Positions 1 through 7,984 of a stretch of 41,928 nt of DNA are shown one piece after another. The DNA is from Akkermansiaceae bacterium (GTDB lineage: Bacteria > Verrucomicrobiota > Verrucomicrobiia > Verrucomicrobiales > Akkermansiaceae), in NCBI GenBank assembly GCA_905182475.1, contig CAJJBR010000080.1, positions 1 through 41,928 of the forward strand, in the 5' to 3' direction. The translations under genes were made by a program, and so were the position numbers. Every line of letters begins with the position of its first letter. Positions within the stretch are counted from its first letter, which is position 1. The notes below the pieces were generated by a model, which did not search any database, had not been told where the DNA came from, and worked only from the letters and a program-made list of their open reading frames with translations.

Positions 1-70
1 CGTGGCGTGACATGGGGCGATGAGTGAAGTTGGAGCCTAATATCGGGTATTTGGGACTGCAAGGGATTTA

Positions 71-106
71 CTTTTTACCTTTTGCTTTTTGCTTTTTGCT
101 TTTTGC
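71..106. repeat. 7-bp tandem repeat (CTTTTTG)
   Basis: About four to five consecutive copies of a CTTTTTG/TTTTTGC heptamer, the first one or two imperfect. Nothing coding is visible around it. It is a simple-sequence tract at the edge of a repeat-rich intergenic region. Confidence 0.75.
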
Positions 107-179
107 GCTTGAGGGCGCCGTTGAAGGGATCGCAGAGGGGTGAAAGGGGGAGGGGGCGACAACCCACACTCTCCAGCGG

Positions 180-470
180 GTGGAACTGAAAGTGGTGGGC
201 AGAAACCTTCAACTCCAACGGAGTTGCGTATTTTAGCCCGGGGTTCCTCCTTCGCCACCTCCTTCGCTGAAGCTATGGCGGTCAAGAAGGCTACGGGAGG
301 ACAAGTGGCGCAACGCAGTGAAGCCTACCCCGGGACAACCGCACCAAAAAATCCATCAACCCCAACGGGGTTGCGGCCGTGCCTGCAAAACCACAGAATA
401 CATCTTCTCATGCTTCATGGCCAAAGCTGGGATGAGAAATACGACGCTCTGTCAGATCGGCATGACGGAA
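180..470. repeat. Dispersed repeat, copy A
   Basis: A repeat unit starting with AACTGAAAGTGGTGGGCAG and containing two short hairpins: AACTCC-AAC-GGAGTT at 211-225 and CAACCCC-AAC-GGGGTTG at 357-373. Between them are a GCCCGGGG block and a CCCCGGGACAACCGCACC block. It ends near CAGATCGGCATGAC (453-466). The same elements recur in opposite orientation at 857-1071 and, in part, near 12.6, 19.4, 24.2 and 39.3 kb. Open frames across it (for example 140-589) are translations of repeat sequence and are not genes. Confidence 0.8.
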
Positions 471-604
471 ATCCTTCATCAGATACAACATGGAGCCTTG
501 GAAACCGGAGGAGTCGCCCTTGTTCGACCAGTTCCGAAGGTCTGATCGAATTGATTTATGATTTCCGATTTATGATTTTTGAATCATGAAGTAAGAAGGA
601 TACG

Positions 605-730
605 ATGAACAAACCATATGATCTTGAGGAACGACTAATCGATTTCGCGGTCGATGTGATCGATGTCGTTGAAGTGCTGCCGAATTCAAAGGCGAGCAAT
701 CACATAGCGAATCAACAAGCATCGTCCTGA
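605..730 (+). pseudogene. Truncated four-helix-bundle protein (23S rRNA intervening-sequence protein family)
   Basis: A 41-codon frame begins MNKPYDLEERLIDFAVDV and continues with a VVEVLPNSKASNHIANQ stretch before a TGA. This matches the N-terminal first helix and the conserved NHIA-Q turn of the four-helix-bundle/S23 family, whose members are about 115-130 residues. The other helices are gone. The ATG has a good purine-rich site (AAGAAGGA, 593-600). The gene sits between two inverted copies of the dispersed repeat, and an AT-rich ATTTATGATT leader precedes it. What is seen is the N-terminal third of the family; that it is a non-functional relic is inferred from length. Confidence 0.7.
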
Positions 731-767
731 AGGTCCCACGCAAGCAACAGAATCGCAAATGGAACGC

Positions 768-809
768 CCTCAGGCACTTCCCATTTCAAAAATCGTAAAT
801 CATAAATCA
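768..809. repeat. Short inverted-repeat partner of 19830-19869
   Basis: The 21 bases at 768-788 (core CTCAGGCACTTCCCATTT) recur exactly as the reverse complement at 19849-19869, followed in both places by ATTTATGATT-type sequence. In the first location it lies just beyond the truncated four-helix-bundle gene, so it probably marks the end of that gene's cassette. The distant copy would then be a scar of a similar cassette. Confidence 0.6.
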
Positions 810-856
810 ACGAACGATTGCCAATGCTCGCGGATCGATGTCGAACCCCGAATCTT

Positions 857-1071
857 GTCATGCCGATCTGCCGGGGCGCCAGAAATACGTCTGGGATTGA
901 TTCCGGCACGGACGCAACCCCGTTGGGGTTGGGATATGCGGAATACGGAGTACCCAGGGTAGGCTCCGTTCCACTGCGCCAACCCCGGGCTGAAATCCGT
1001 ATCCCCGTTGGGGATGAAGAACCTTCGCCACCCAGTTCAAAAATAATCCTGCCCACCACTTTCAGTTCCAC
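857..1071. repeat. Dispersed repeat, copy B (inverted relative to A)
   Basis: It reads in the opposite direction to copy A. GTCATGCCGATCTG at 857-870 mirrors 453-466. Hairpins are CAACCCC-GTT-GGGGTTG (915-931) and ATCCCC-GTT-GGGGAT (1001-1015). The 23 bases at 1049-1071 are the exact reverse complement of 180-202. Together A and B make an inverted pair bounding 180-1071. The rest of 1-1124 shows no supportable gene beyond the relic at 605-730. Confidence 0.8.
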
Positions 1072-1124
1072 GCCTCTCCAGCTAGCCGCTTGACCCCGGA
1101 AGCTGAACGAACTATTCCCAAATC

Positions 1125-4100
1125 ATGAAGATTAAACTCCTGACCATACTCGCAGTGATGTTGATCGCTGCCGGTTTCATGTCCGACACTTCGGCTCGGA
1201 CCTTCACCCGGGCCTCGGACGGGAAAACTCTAGAAGGCGAGTTTATCCGGATGAAAGACGACAAAACCGCCTCCATCAAACGGGCGAACGGTCAGACGAC
1301 CGAATTGCCGGTCGCCCTGCTGACCGAAGCTGATCAGGCTTTCATCAAAGAAAAGGCCGCTGCTGGAACATTAGAAAAGGAAGAGTCGCTGGTAACCGGC
1401 AAGAAGATCGGGAACCTGGCGGTGGCCGGAAGGCTGCTTGTCGAAGTTCATGCGGAGTTCATGATGTCGCGCACGTTCGAGAAGAATACCGTCTTGAATT
1501 GGTACAACCTTGGGAAATCCGGCGGCGGGAAAAAGTCGGATGTGGGTGGTAATTTCGGCGATTTTGGCCTTCACGTGCCCCACACCGAGCGCGCTGCAAA
1601 ATACCCACACGCAGTCAACATCGGGAACGTGCCCGCTGCTGAGTTCGACGGTAACGATATCATGCAGGGCAACTTTGTGATTGAGAAGACCGCGATGGGC
1701 AATGAGGACCTCGCCATCGAAGTGTGGGTGCAGGACAAGGACCCGAAGAAGGGCGAGGCGATCTTTGGCTGGCAGTCGGAAGACGGCAAGCAGACATCAG
1801 GCACGCTGACCTATCCAAAGCAGTTCCAAGGATCCGACGAGATCCAGCTCATTACAGTCAACTGCACCGCCGATCGCGAGACATGGTATCTCAATGGCAA
1901 GAAGGTCTCCAGCGGCGCGCGTAAGCTACGCATTGCTGAGGGCCACAAGATGGTGCTCGGCGGCGCTTCTTCCAGCAGTCCATCGTTCAGCGGGAAGCTC
2001 ATCACCGTTCGCCTGCACACGGAAGCATTGAGTGAGGAGGAGGTCAGGCATAACGCCAAGGGCGGGCCCATGCTCGGGACGGATATCCACGACTGGTGGC
2101 GGGCAGAAGGCGACAAGTTCTGGTGGACGGCGCGATCCGCCCATTTCAAACACTCTGTGCCGCGAAAAATGTTCATGAAGGAAATCGCAGATAGAGAGTT
2201 CGAATGCAGCCTGGAAGATATGGACGAGGATGAAGAATGGGCATTTAAGGAAAGAGTCCCTGGAATGCTCGAGTTTTCGGAGAAGATCTACCAAATCTAC
2301 GCTGAGCGCATGGCGTTGCGTGTCCCCCACGTAAGCACTTCGCCAAAGACCCGCGGCGATGGCATCAAGTACTCCATTGTGATACGTCCGGCAAGTGGAG
2401 GGTATTCAGGATCACAGAAAGGGTTTGGCTATGGGAATCAGGCGCCCGGATTCATGAATCCGCATGAGCTGTTGCACGGCTGCCAAACACAGACAGGCTC
2501 CACCATGGGTTACAACTACTGGGAGGTGCACGCCAACTTCCCGCAGACATACCTGGGTATGTACCAGTCTGTGCCCCCACTCCAGGTGAGTCGGGTGTCG
2601 ATGTTCTTCCCGGCAAATGGCCAAACCTTCTACCACGACCGCCTGATGTTTGAGCACCTGTCTCAAACGCCCGAATACGGCCCGATGTTCATCTCCAAGC
2701 TCTGGTATGACGCAAACCCAGCGGAGTATCCGTGGACGGCCTTCCCGAGGTTCGATCCGGATCCCTCGACGGACCTCGGCTATGAATGGACGCGCAAGAT
2801 CCAGAAAGGCATCACCTGGGACTATGAAATATTCCCGGAAGATGACGACGGAGAGATAATCCGTCGCGACGACCTCTACAAGAAGGATGGCGATTGGGAG
2901 CGTCCTGAGATGAAGCGCTACGCACAGACGCTTCTCGAAAAGATACCCTATGACACTGACTGGTGCCGCCCGCCGAAGGAGATGACCCCTCAGCAGCTCG
3001 GCTACAATGTCTGTCCGATGAAGATCGATGGGAAAACCGCAAAGGCATTGCTTGATGGCTACATCAGCAAGAAACGCGGAGGCGATTGGCGCGCCGCATT
3101 CGTTGGCGTGAAGCCGGACGGCAAGCCGGTTTATGGTGATGTCGTGAAGACGGGCGGCGAAGCCACGATCAGCACAGAGGGGCTCGAGAGACTCTACTTG
3201 GTTGTGTGTGCTGTGCCAACGAAGATCCTCCCCATCGACATGACGAGTGATTTCCGTTCCTTCGAGCAGGAAAAATTCCCTTACAAGCTCAAACTCACCA
3301 GCTGCTCGCCACTTGATGTTCTGATGAATGAGACGCCGACCGAAAACGGCGCTCCGCATAAAAACGGCGGCGGCTTCGTGGCCGCGACGGCTCGAGTGGA
3401 CGCGACGGCCTACGTCGGTCCCCACGCGCAGGTCTTGGGCACCTCTCAGGTGCTGGGGAACGCGCGTATTGAAGACTATGCCGTGGTGTCTGACTCCACC
3501 GTGCGCGACAACGCCATCGTGAGCGGTCACGCACGGGTTGAGCGTGAGTCCACCGTGCAGGATCATGCGAAAGTCCGTGATTGGGGGAAAGTATCCAGAA
3601 AATCGACCGTCAAAGACCACGCGAAGGTCCTGGAGCACGCCACATCCATGGGGGAAGTGTGTGGTGGTCTTGCCACACTAAAGGGTGTAGCCGTATCTAA
3701 TGGAAGTGTTACGGGCAACGCCATGGTCGATGGAGCCTACGCGAAGGACAACCTGGTGAACAAAGGAAAATGGTTCACGTGGAGCTGGGGCGGAGGCCAG
3801 GAGGCCGGGGAGTCCGACGAGGATTTCGGTGGCGTCTACACGCAAATGAGCTTCGACACAGCGCATGAATGGATGGCCGCGGATGATTTTGGCGTCACAT
3901 GGGGCTACCTGGTGGGCAAGCCCGTGTTCGCGAAGGAGAATGGCAAGGGTGTCCTCCAGCTCAACGGCAAGGACCAGTTCGTTGAGCTGCAAAATGATGT
4001 TGCGGACATGAATAATATATCCATGAAGGCGGACGTCACTTGGCAGGGGGAAGGCGATGCAACCATTGCCGAGTTCTCCAACAGCCGCGGCGATCGCGTC

Positions 4101-5213
4101 TATTTGGGTACACGAGACGGCAGGTGCGTGTTCTCTATAAGCAAGGGCTCCACCCGACAGGAACTCAAAGGTCCGGCCTTGAAGAAAGGTGTTCCTACGC
4201 AGATCCTGGTTATCCTGTCGGAAGACAGCGGGAAGCTGTTCATCAACGACAAAGAGGCCGCCAGCAACGAGAAGATGACGTTGAATCCAGACGATGTGAA
4301 TGCCACCGAGTGCTACCTGGGTCGCGGACGGAAGGGAAACTACTTTAAGGGCGCGATCGACACCTTCGAAATCTACTCCGTGGCCATCAAAGACGAAACC
4401 CCACCGACGCCGAATCCTGCAGCGTTTAAGATCGACCCTATCTTCGTGAATTCGACCACCGCGGTCATGCAATCAGAGGAAGGCGTCGATCCTCTCGGGA
4501 ACGTAAAATACTACTTCACCGAAACCAGTGGTAATCCCGGGGGTGATGACAGTGGCTGGATAAAGACCCCTTTCTACAAGGACACTGGGCTGAACCCGAA
4601 AAAGAAATACTCATACACGGTCAAGATGCGCGACCTGAACAATAACGAGGGTCGGCCTTCCGCATCGGCATCCGCAGAATGGAGCGGCGCCAAGGTATTC
4701 AGGAGTACCGACGGGAAATCCATTACGATACAAGCGGAGAGCTACTCGAATAAGGTCGACGGCCGCGGCGCTGGCAGCGGATGGAAGTGGGAATTCTCCA
4801 AAGAGAAGAAGGACAGCTCGGGCAAAGGGATGATGGAGGCGCTTCCGGATACAGGGAAGAATTTCGGCGCAGTGGGGTATTTTGAAGCCGAAAGCCCTCG
4901 GCTGGACTATCTTGTCGATTTCCCTGTGGCAGGGTCATACGAGCTCTGGATGCGGGCGTCGTGCAAACATGCGAACAGCGACTCGGTCTGGGCTGGGATT
5001 GACATGGTTACCCAGAAGGACGTGACTGCCAGCTTTGGCAGGACGGGGTGGACGGACGTATGGATTGACGTAAAAGAGCCCGGCGTGCACACACTGAGCA
5101 TCTGGATGCGGGAAGATGGCACGATGATCGACAAGTTCTTGATCACCTCCGATCTCAAGATGCAGGATATCACAGAGGAGTGGATGAAGAGCAAGGAAAG
5201 CCCGCGGAGGTGA
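1125..5213 (+). CDS. Exported multidomain protein: SHD1, LamG, HEXXH peptidase-like (DUF6055-like), beta-helix, LamG, C-terminal CBM-like
   Basis: A 1362-residue protein with a signal peptide (about 1-24). Reading in order: an SHD1-type segment (about 25-80, RTFTRASDGKTLEGEFI); a LamG/concanavalin-like domain (about 110-320); a central region with HELLH at residues 447-451 followed by an acidic YWEVHANF stretch, which resembles the zincin motif and third ligand of DUF6055/Svx-type proteins; imperfect hexapeptide repeats suggesting a left-handed beta-helix (about 750-880); a second LamG (about 915-1085); a fibronectin-III-like linker; and a CBM-like beta-sandwich to the end. It likely binds and cuts glycoprotein or polysaccharide-associated protein outside the cytoplasm. 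The zinc site and DUF6055 membership are inferred from motif only. No clear Shine-Dalgarno precedes the ATG, as is common here. The long minus-strand frame at 2412-3638 is a shadow. Confidence 0.85.
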   Translation: MKIKLLTILAVMLIAAGFMSDTSARTFTRASDGKTLEGEFIRMKDDKTASIKRANGQTTELPVALLTEADQAFIKEKAAAGTLEKEESLVTGKKIGNLAVAGRLLVEVHAEFMMSRTFEKNTVLNWYNLGKSGGGKKSDVGGNFGDFGLHVPHTERAAKYPHAVNIGNVPAAEFDGNDIMQGNFVIEKTAMGNEDLAIEVWVQDKDPKKGEAIFGWQSEDGKQTSGTLTYPKQFQGSDEIQLITVNCTADRETWYLNGKKVSSGARKLRIAEGHKMVLGGASSSSPSFSGKLITVRLHTEALSEEEVRHNAKGGPMLGTDIHDWWRAEGDKFWWTARSAHFKHSVPRKMFMKEIADREFECSLEDMDEDEEWAFKERVPGMLEFSEKIYQIYAERMALRVPHVSTSPKTRGDGIKYSIVIRPASGGYSGSQKGFGYGNQAPGFMNPHELLHGCQTQTGSTMGYNYWEVHANFPQTYLGMYQSVPPLQVSRVSMFFPANGQTFYHDRLMFEHLSQTPEYGPMFISKLWYDANPAEYPWTAFPRFDPDPSTDLGYEWTRKIQKGITWDYEIFPEDDDGEIIRRDDLYKKDGDWERPEMKRYAQTLLEKIPYDTDWCRPPKEMTPQQLGYNVCPMKIDGKTAKALLDGYISKKRGGDWRAAFVGVKPDGKPVYGDVVKTGGEATISTEGLERLYLVVCAVPTKILPIDMTSDFRSFEQEKFPYKLKLTSCSPLDVLMNETPTENGAPHKNGGGFVAATARVDATAYVGPHAQVLGTSQVLGNARIEDYAVVSDSTVRDNAIVSGHARVERESTVQDHAKVRDWGKVSRKSTVKDHAKVLEHATSMGEVCGGLATLKGVAVSNGSVTGNAMVDGAYAKDNLVNKGKWFTWSWGGGQEAGESDEDFGGVYTQMSFDTAHEWMAADDFGVTWGYLVGKPVFAKENGKGVLQLNGKDQFVELQNDVADMNNISMKADVTWQGEGDATIAEFSNSRGDRVYLGTRDGRCVFSISKGSTRQELKGPALKKGVPTQILVILSEDSGKLFINDKEAASNEKMTLNPDDVNATECYLGRGRKGNYFKGAIDTFEIYSVAIKDETPPTPNPAAFKIDPIFVNSTTAVMQSEEGVDPLGNVKYYFTETSGNPGGDDSGWIKTPFYKDTGLNPKKKYSYTVKMRDLNNNEGRPSASASAEWSGAKVFRSTDGKSITIQAESYSNKVDGRGAGSGWKWEFSKEKKDSSGKGMMEALPDTGKNFGAVGYFEAESPRLDYLVDFPVAGSYELWMRASCKHANSDSVWAGIDMVTQKDVTASFGRTGWTDVWIDVKEPGVHTLSIWMREDGTMIDKFLITSDLKMQDITEEWMKSKESPRR

Positions 5214-5367
5214 TCAGCGGATGCGATATGACCGCAACAGCATAAAAAAAAGTCCGCTGCGCTACATACTGGCCAGGAAGGCTCTGCTTACATGAGGAGC
5301 AAGTAAATACTTGCTAAGCGCTTCCCATGTCGCACCCTAAACACTCCCCTTTCTCTCCTCAGCGACG

Positions 5368-5393
5368 CCACCCAAAAAGCAATTTCCTAGCAA
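5368..5393. repeat. Direct repeat upstream of SGNH gene (partner at 6901-6926)
   Basis: CCACCC-AAAAGCAA-TTCCTAGCA occurs here, 40 bp before the SGNH hydrolase start, and again at 6901-6926 about 185 bp after its stop, with two or three differences. The gene is thus bracketed by direct repeats of its own leader. Confidence 0.6.
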
Positions 5394-5433
5394 GCTAGCA
5401 ACCAAAAGCAATCTCAATCCAACTTCCAAAATC

Positions 5434-6717
5434 ATGATCCAAAAACGCCCTCTCCTCCGTGCCGTCGCCCTGTCCTTCGCCGGACTCGCGCTACTCTCCC
5501 CCTCATCGTCCGAGGCCCGCGAACTCTTGCTCAAGAAGGGCGACCGGCTGGCGATCGTCGGAGATTCCATCACCGAACAGAAGCAGTACAGCCGATTCAT
5601 CGAGGACTACCTGCTGGCCTGCACGCCAGAGCTCGGGCTACAAATTTTCCAGTTCGGCTGGAGTGGCGAGCGAGCGCCGGGGTTCGCTAACCGGATGGAC
5701 AACGATCTGGTGCCGTGGAAGCCGACGGTTGTCACCACCGCGTTCGGGATGAACGACGGCAGCTACCGGCCCTACAGCGACGCCATCGGGAAGACCTACG
5801 AAGACGGGACGCGCCGTATCCAAGACCGCATGAAGGAGCTCGGCGCGCGCATGGTCGTCGGTGGTCCGGGGCCGGTCGATGTCGATTCGTGGAAAAGCGG
5901 TGAGCCGGACGCCGACAAGTATTACAACGAAAATCTCGGCAAGCTCAGCGCGATCGCCGGCAAGCTGGCGAAGGAGCGTGGCTTCGAGTTCGCCGATATG
6001 CACGCCTTGATGATGGACGTCATGGCCAAGGCCAAGGAGGCGAACGGCGCAGCTTACCACGTCTGCGGTGGCGACGGAGTCCACCCCGGAGCAAACGGCC
6101 ACCTGGTCATGGCCTACACCTTCCTCAAAGCGCTCGGGGTCGATGGCAACATCGGTACGATCAGCGTGGATATGAAAGACGGCGCGACTGGTTCCGAGGG
6201 GCACAAGATCCTCTCGGCGAAGGCGGGCGAGGTCGAGATCGAGAGCTCGCGCTACCCGTTCTGCTTCTACGGCGCCGAGAAAGACCCGAACGCAACGCGC
6301 AGCGTTCTCCCCTTCTTGCCTTTCAACGAAGAATTGAATCGCTACATGCTGGTGGTTAAAAACCTCAGCGCGGAACAGGCCGAGGTGAGCTGGGGGCCGA
6401 CTTCGAAAACCTTCACACGGGCGCAGTTGGAGGCGGGGGTCAACCTCGCCGCGGAGTTCTTCGACAACCCCTTTTCGAAGCCCTTCCAAGATCTCGACCG
6501 CGCCGTCAACACCAAGCAGCAGTTCGAGACGCGTATGATCAAGGATACGGTCACCCGGTTCCGCTCGATGCGGGCTTTGATGAAGGACGACCCCGAGGTC
6601 GGCGAACTGCTGGACGTGCTTTACAAGAAGCTGGCGGGCAAGCAGGAGGAACTTCAGGAGACCGCCCGCGCCGCAGTGAAGCCGGTGACCCACAAGCTGA
6701 GCATCGTGGCAAAGTAG
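5434..6717 (+). CDS. Exported SGNH/GDSL hydrolase
   Basis: A 427-residue protein with a signal peptide ending around residue 28. The SGNH blocks are clear: block I GDSITE with nucleophile Ser45, a block II Gly in QFGWSGE (about 74-80), block III GMND (105-108), and block V DGVHP with Asp214/His217. The second half (about 240-427) is a helical or mixed tail common in verrucomicrobial and planctomycete SGNH proteins. The family hydrolyses esters, usually acetyl groups on polysaccharides; the substrate cannot be read from sequence. The ATG has no strong ribosome binding site. A 388-residue frame on the other strand (5638-6804) is a shadow produced by high GC. Confidence 0.9.
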   Translation: MIQKRPLLRAVALSFAGLALLSPSSSEARELLLKKGDRLAIVGDSITEQKQYSRFIEDYLLACTPELGLQIFQFGWSGERAPGFANRMDNDLVPWKPTVVTTAFGMNDGSYRPYSDAIGKTYEDGTRRIQDRMKELGARMVVGGPGPVDVDSWKSGEPDADKYYNENLGKLSAIAGKLAKERGFEFADMHALMMDVMAKAKEANGAAYHVCGGDGVHPGANGHLVMAYTFLKALGVDGNIGTISVDMKDGATGSEGHKILSAKAGEVEIESSRYPFCFYGAEKDPNATRSVLPFLPFNEELNRYMLVVKNLSAEQAEVSWGPTSKTFTRAQLEAGVNLAAEFFDNPFSKPFQDLDRAVNTKQQFETRMIKDTVTRFRSMRALMKDDPEVGELLDVLYKKLAGKQEELQETARAAVKPVTHKLSIVAK

Positions 6718-7136
6718 TGCCCAGCTGAGGCCGACGGCAACTGGGACATCATCGAACCGACGCTTGCCAAGCATCAGACAAAGAATGATGTGCATTTCAA
6801 TCAAGCGGACAACAAACGCATGGTTGAAAGCGTAGCGTCAGTTCGCTACGGGTTAACGCAACAACCCCCATTCACCCCTCAACGGCGCCCCCCAAGCGCC
6901 CCACCCCAAAAGCAAATTCCTAGCACTCACTCACTAAGTGACGTGATTCACCGGGGTAGAGTCCTCGATCCAGATCTCTGTGTTCTCTGCGTTCCTTGCG
7001 GTTAAAAATTCTTTCCTCGTCGCCCCACCCATTTCACCACGGCAACTCCAGCCCGAGGTGGGGGGAGGCCGATGCCCTTGAAGACCGGACACCGGGTTCC
7101 ACAAAACATGATGCGCGTCAGCATGGATACGGGATT
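6718..7136. other. Gene-free interval with repeat scraps
   Basis: No supportable gene. It contains the second copy of the CCACCCCAAAAGCAA repeat (6901-6926). It also has a stretch around 6970-7010 whose reverse complement reads like the AACCGCAAGGAACGCAGAGAA junk repeats common in Verrucomicrobiota intergenic DNA. Confidence 0.6.
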
Positions 7137-7268
7137 CTATTCGTAGTGCCCCTTGGCTTGCGCAACAACTAGGCAGTCTCCTTCCACCCGGTAGATCAAT
7201 CGGTGCTCTCCATCGATTCGTTTTGTGGAATTGCGCGGAATTGTGGCAAATCCAATCTTTCCTGTTCC
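7137..7268 (-). pseudogene. YoeB/Txe-type mRNA interferase toxin remnant (C-terminal part)
   Basis: The minus-strand frame ends with TKRIDGEHRLIYRVEG followed by DCLVVAQAKGHYE and TAG. This matches the C-terminal half of YoeB-type toxins, in which S-R-R-I-x-x-E-H-R-L-V-Y and the terminal H-Y-E/H-Y are conserved. A GTGKIG segment resembling the family's GIGKPE turn lies upstream, but the frame is closed by a stop at 7269-7271 and the N-terminal helices are not recognisable. No partner antitoxin is visible next to it. It is a decayed ribosome-dependent toxin relic. Confidence 0.7.
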
Positions 7269-7622
7269 CTAGCTTGATCACCCTGAGCAAGTCCAAGAGA
7301 ACAAAGATCTCAAAAGAGTCTTTTTGGCGGAAGATTTCTGTTCAGAAAGCAGGGCATCTAGATTTGGGAAAACATGACCAGAGAAAGATGATTTCAACCG
7401 CAACGGGAGCGCAGCGGACATAGGCGAACTGGAAACTAAATTATTTCGTCAAATGGACGGGATGCACGCAGATGAAGGCACTCTTACTGACCTGGCCCCG
7501 TGAAACAGACCTAGTGAAACAGACATGGCTCCGTGAAATATCAACTGCTGAGAGGCCCAGCATGCCTCCTGAACGACGAAAAAACGTCTTGAAGCTAAAA
7601 CACTACAGCGTTTAATTTCCTG
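7269..7622. other. Gene-free interval
   Basis: No supported gene. It may include frameshifted N-terminal sequence of the toxin relic (7269-7340, minus strand). It also holds a short internal repetition of GTGAAACAGAC/CCGTGAAA around 7500-7535. Confidence 0.5.
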
Positions 7623-7880
7623 ATGGCTCTCGCCGACAAACCCAAGCGATGCACGGTCTATCTCGACCCTGAGCTCCACAAGGCGCTCAAGCTCCAGGCT
7701 GCAGAGACCGCAACCAACGTCTCCGAACTCATCAACGACGCGCCACCGCTAGTGTCCAGCGCGCTAAGTTCGTCACATTATGGTTTGATGATTGGGCTTC
7801 AACCACTTGTTCCCAGACAAATAGTAGAGATCCTTTGTGGACAAAGGGAATGGTTTCAAGCTCACGGTATAAGGCCGTGA
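7623..7880 (+). pseudogene. Ribbon-helix-helix antitoxin-like protein, C-terminus replaced
   Basis: An 85-residue frame whose first 40 residues are a clear ribbon-helix-helix (CopG/Arc-like) domain: KRCTVYLDPELHKALKLQAA followed by ETATNVSELINDA. In family members of about 75-85 residues this is followed by an acidic toxin-binding tail. Here the sequence changes abruptly at about residue 41 (nt 7743) into an unrelated stretch, so the toxin-neutralising part appears lost and no toxin gene follows. It might still bind DNA as a short regulator. The break suggests recombination; relic status is inferred. Confidence 0.6.
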
Positions 7881-7984
7881 CAATATTTTGAAAATTGCCC
7901 ATAAATGCGCCGCTCAAAACCGGCCTTGGCAATCGAAAACGGTCAGTGTGGTAACAGAGATCAAATAAGAAAAAGGCAATGAAT

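Noticed and set aside
140..589. 149-residue plus-strand open frame
   Set aside because: It runs straight through the hairpin repeat; NPHSPAGG, NPSTPTGLRP-type sequence is translation of the repeat. The same is true of other frames at 318-1093, 19280-19551 and 23889-24284.
2412..3638. 408-residue minus-strand frame
   Set aside because: Antisense to the LamG/HEXXH gene, rich in His/Arg/Val with no recognisable domain; a GC-driven shadow. The long minus-strand frames at 5638-6804, 9355-10224 and 11377-12579 are rejected for the same reason.
5214..5330. Terminator after the LamG/HEXXH gene
   Set aside because: AGCGGA and TCCGCT around an A-rich run could pair, but the stem is short, the loop long, and no T-tract follows on the coding strand.
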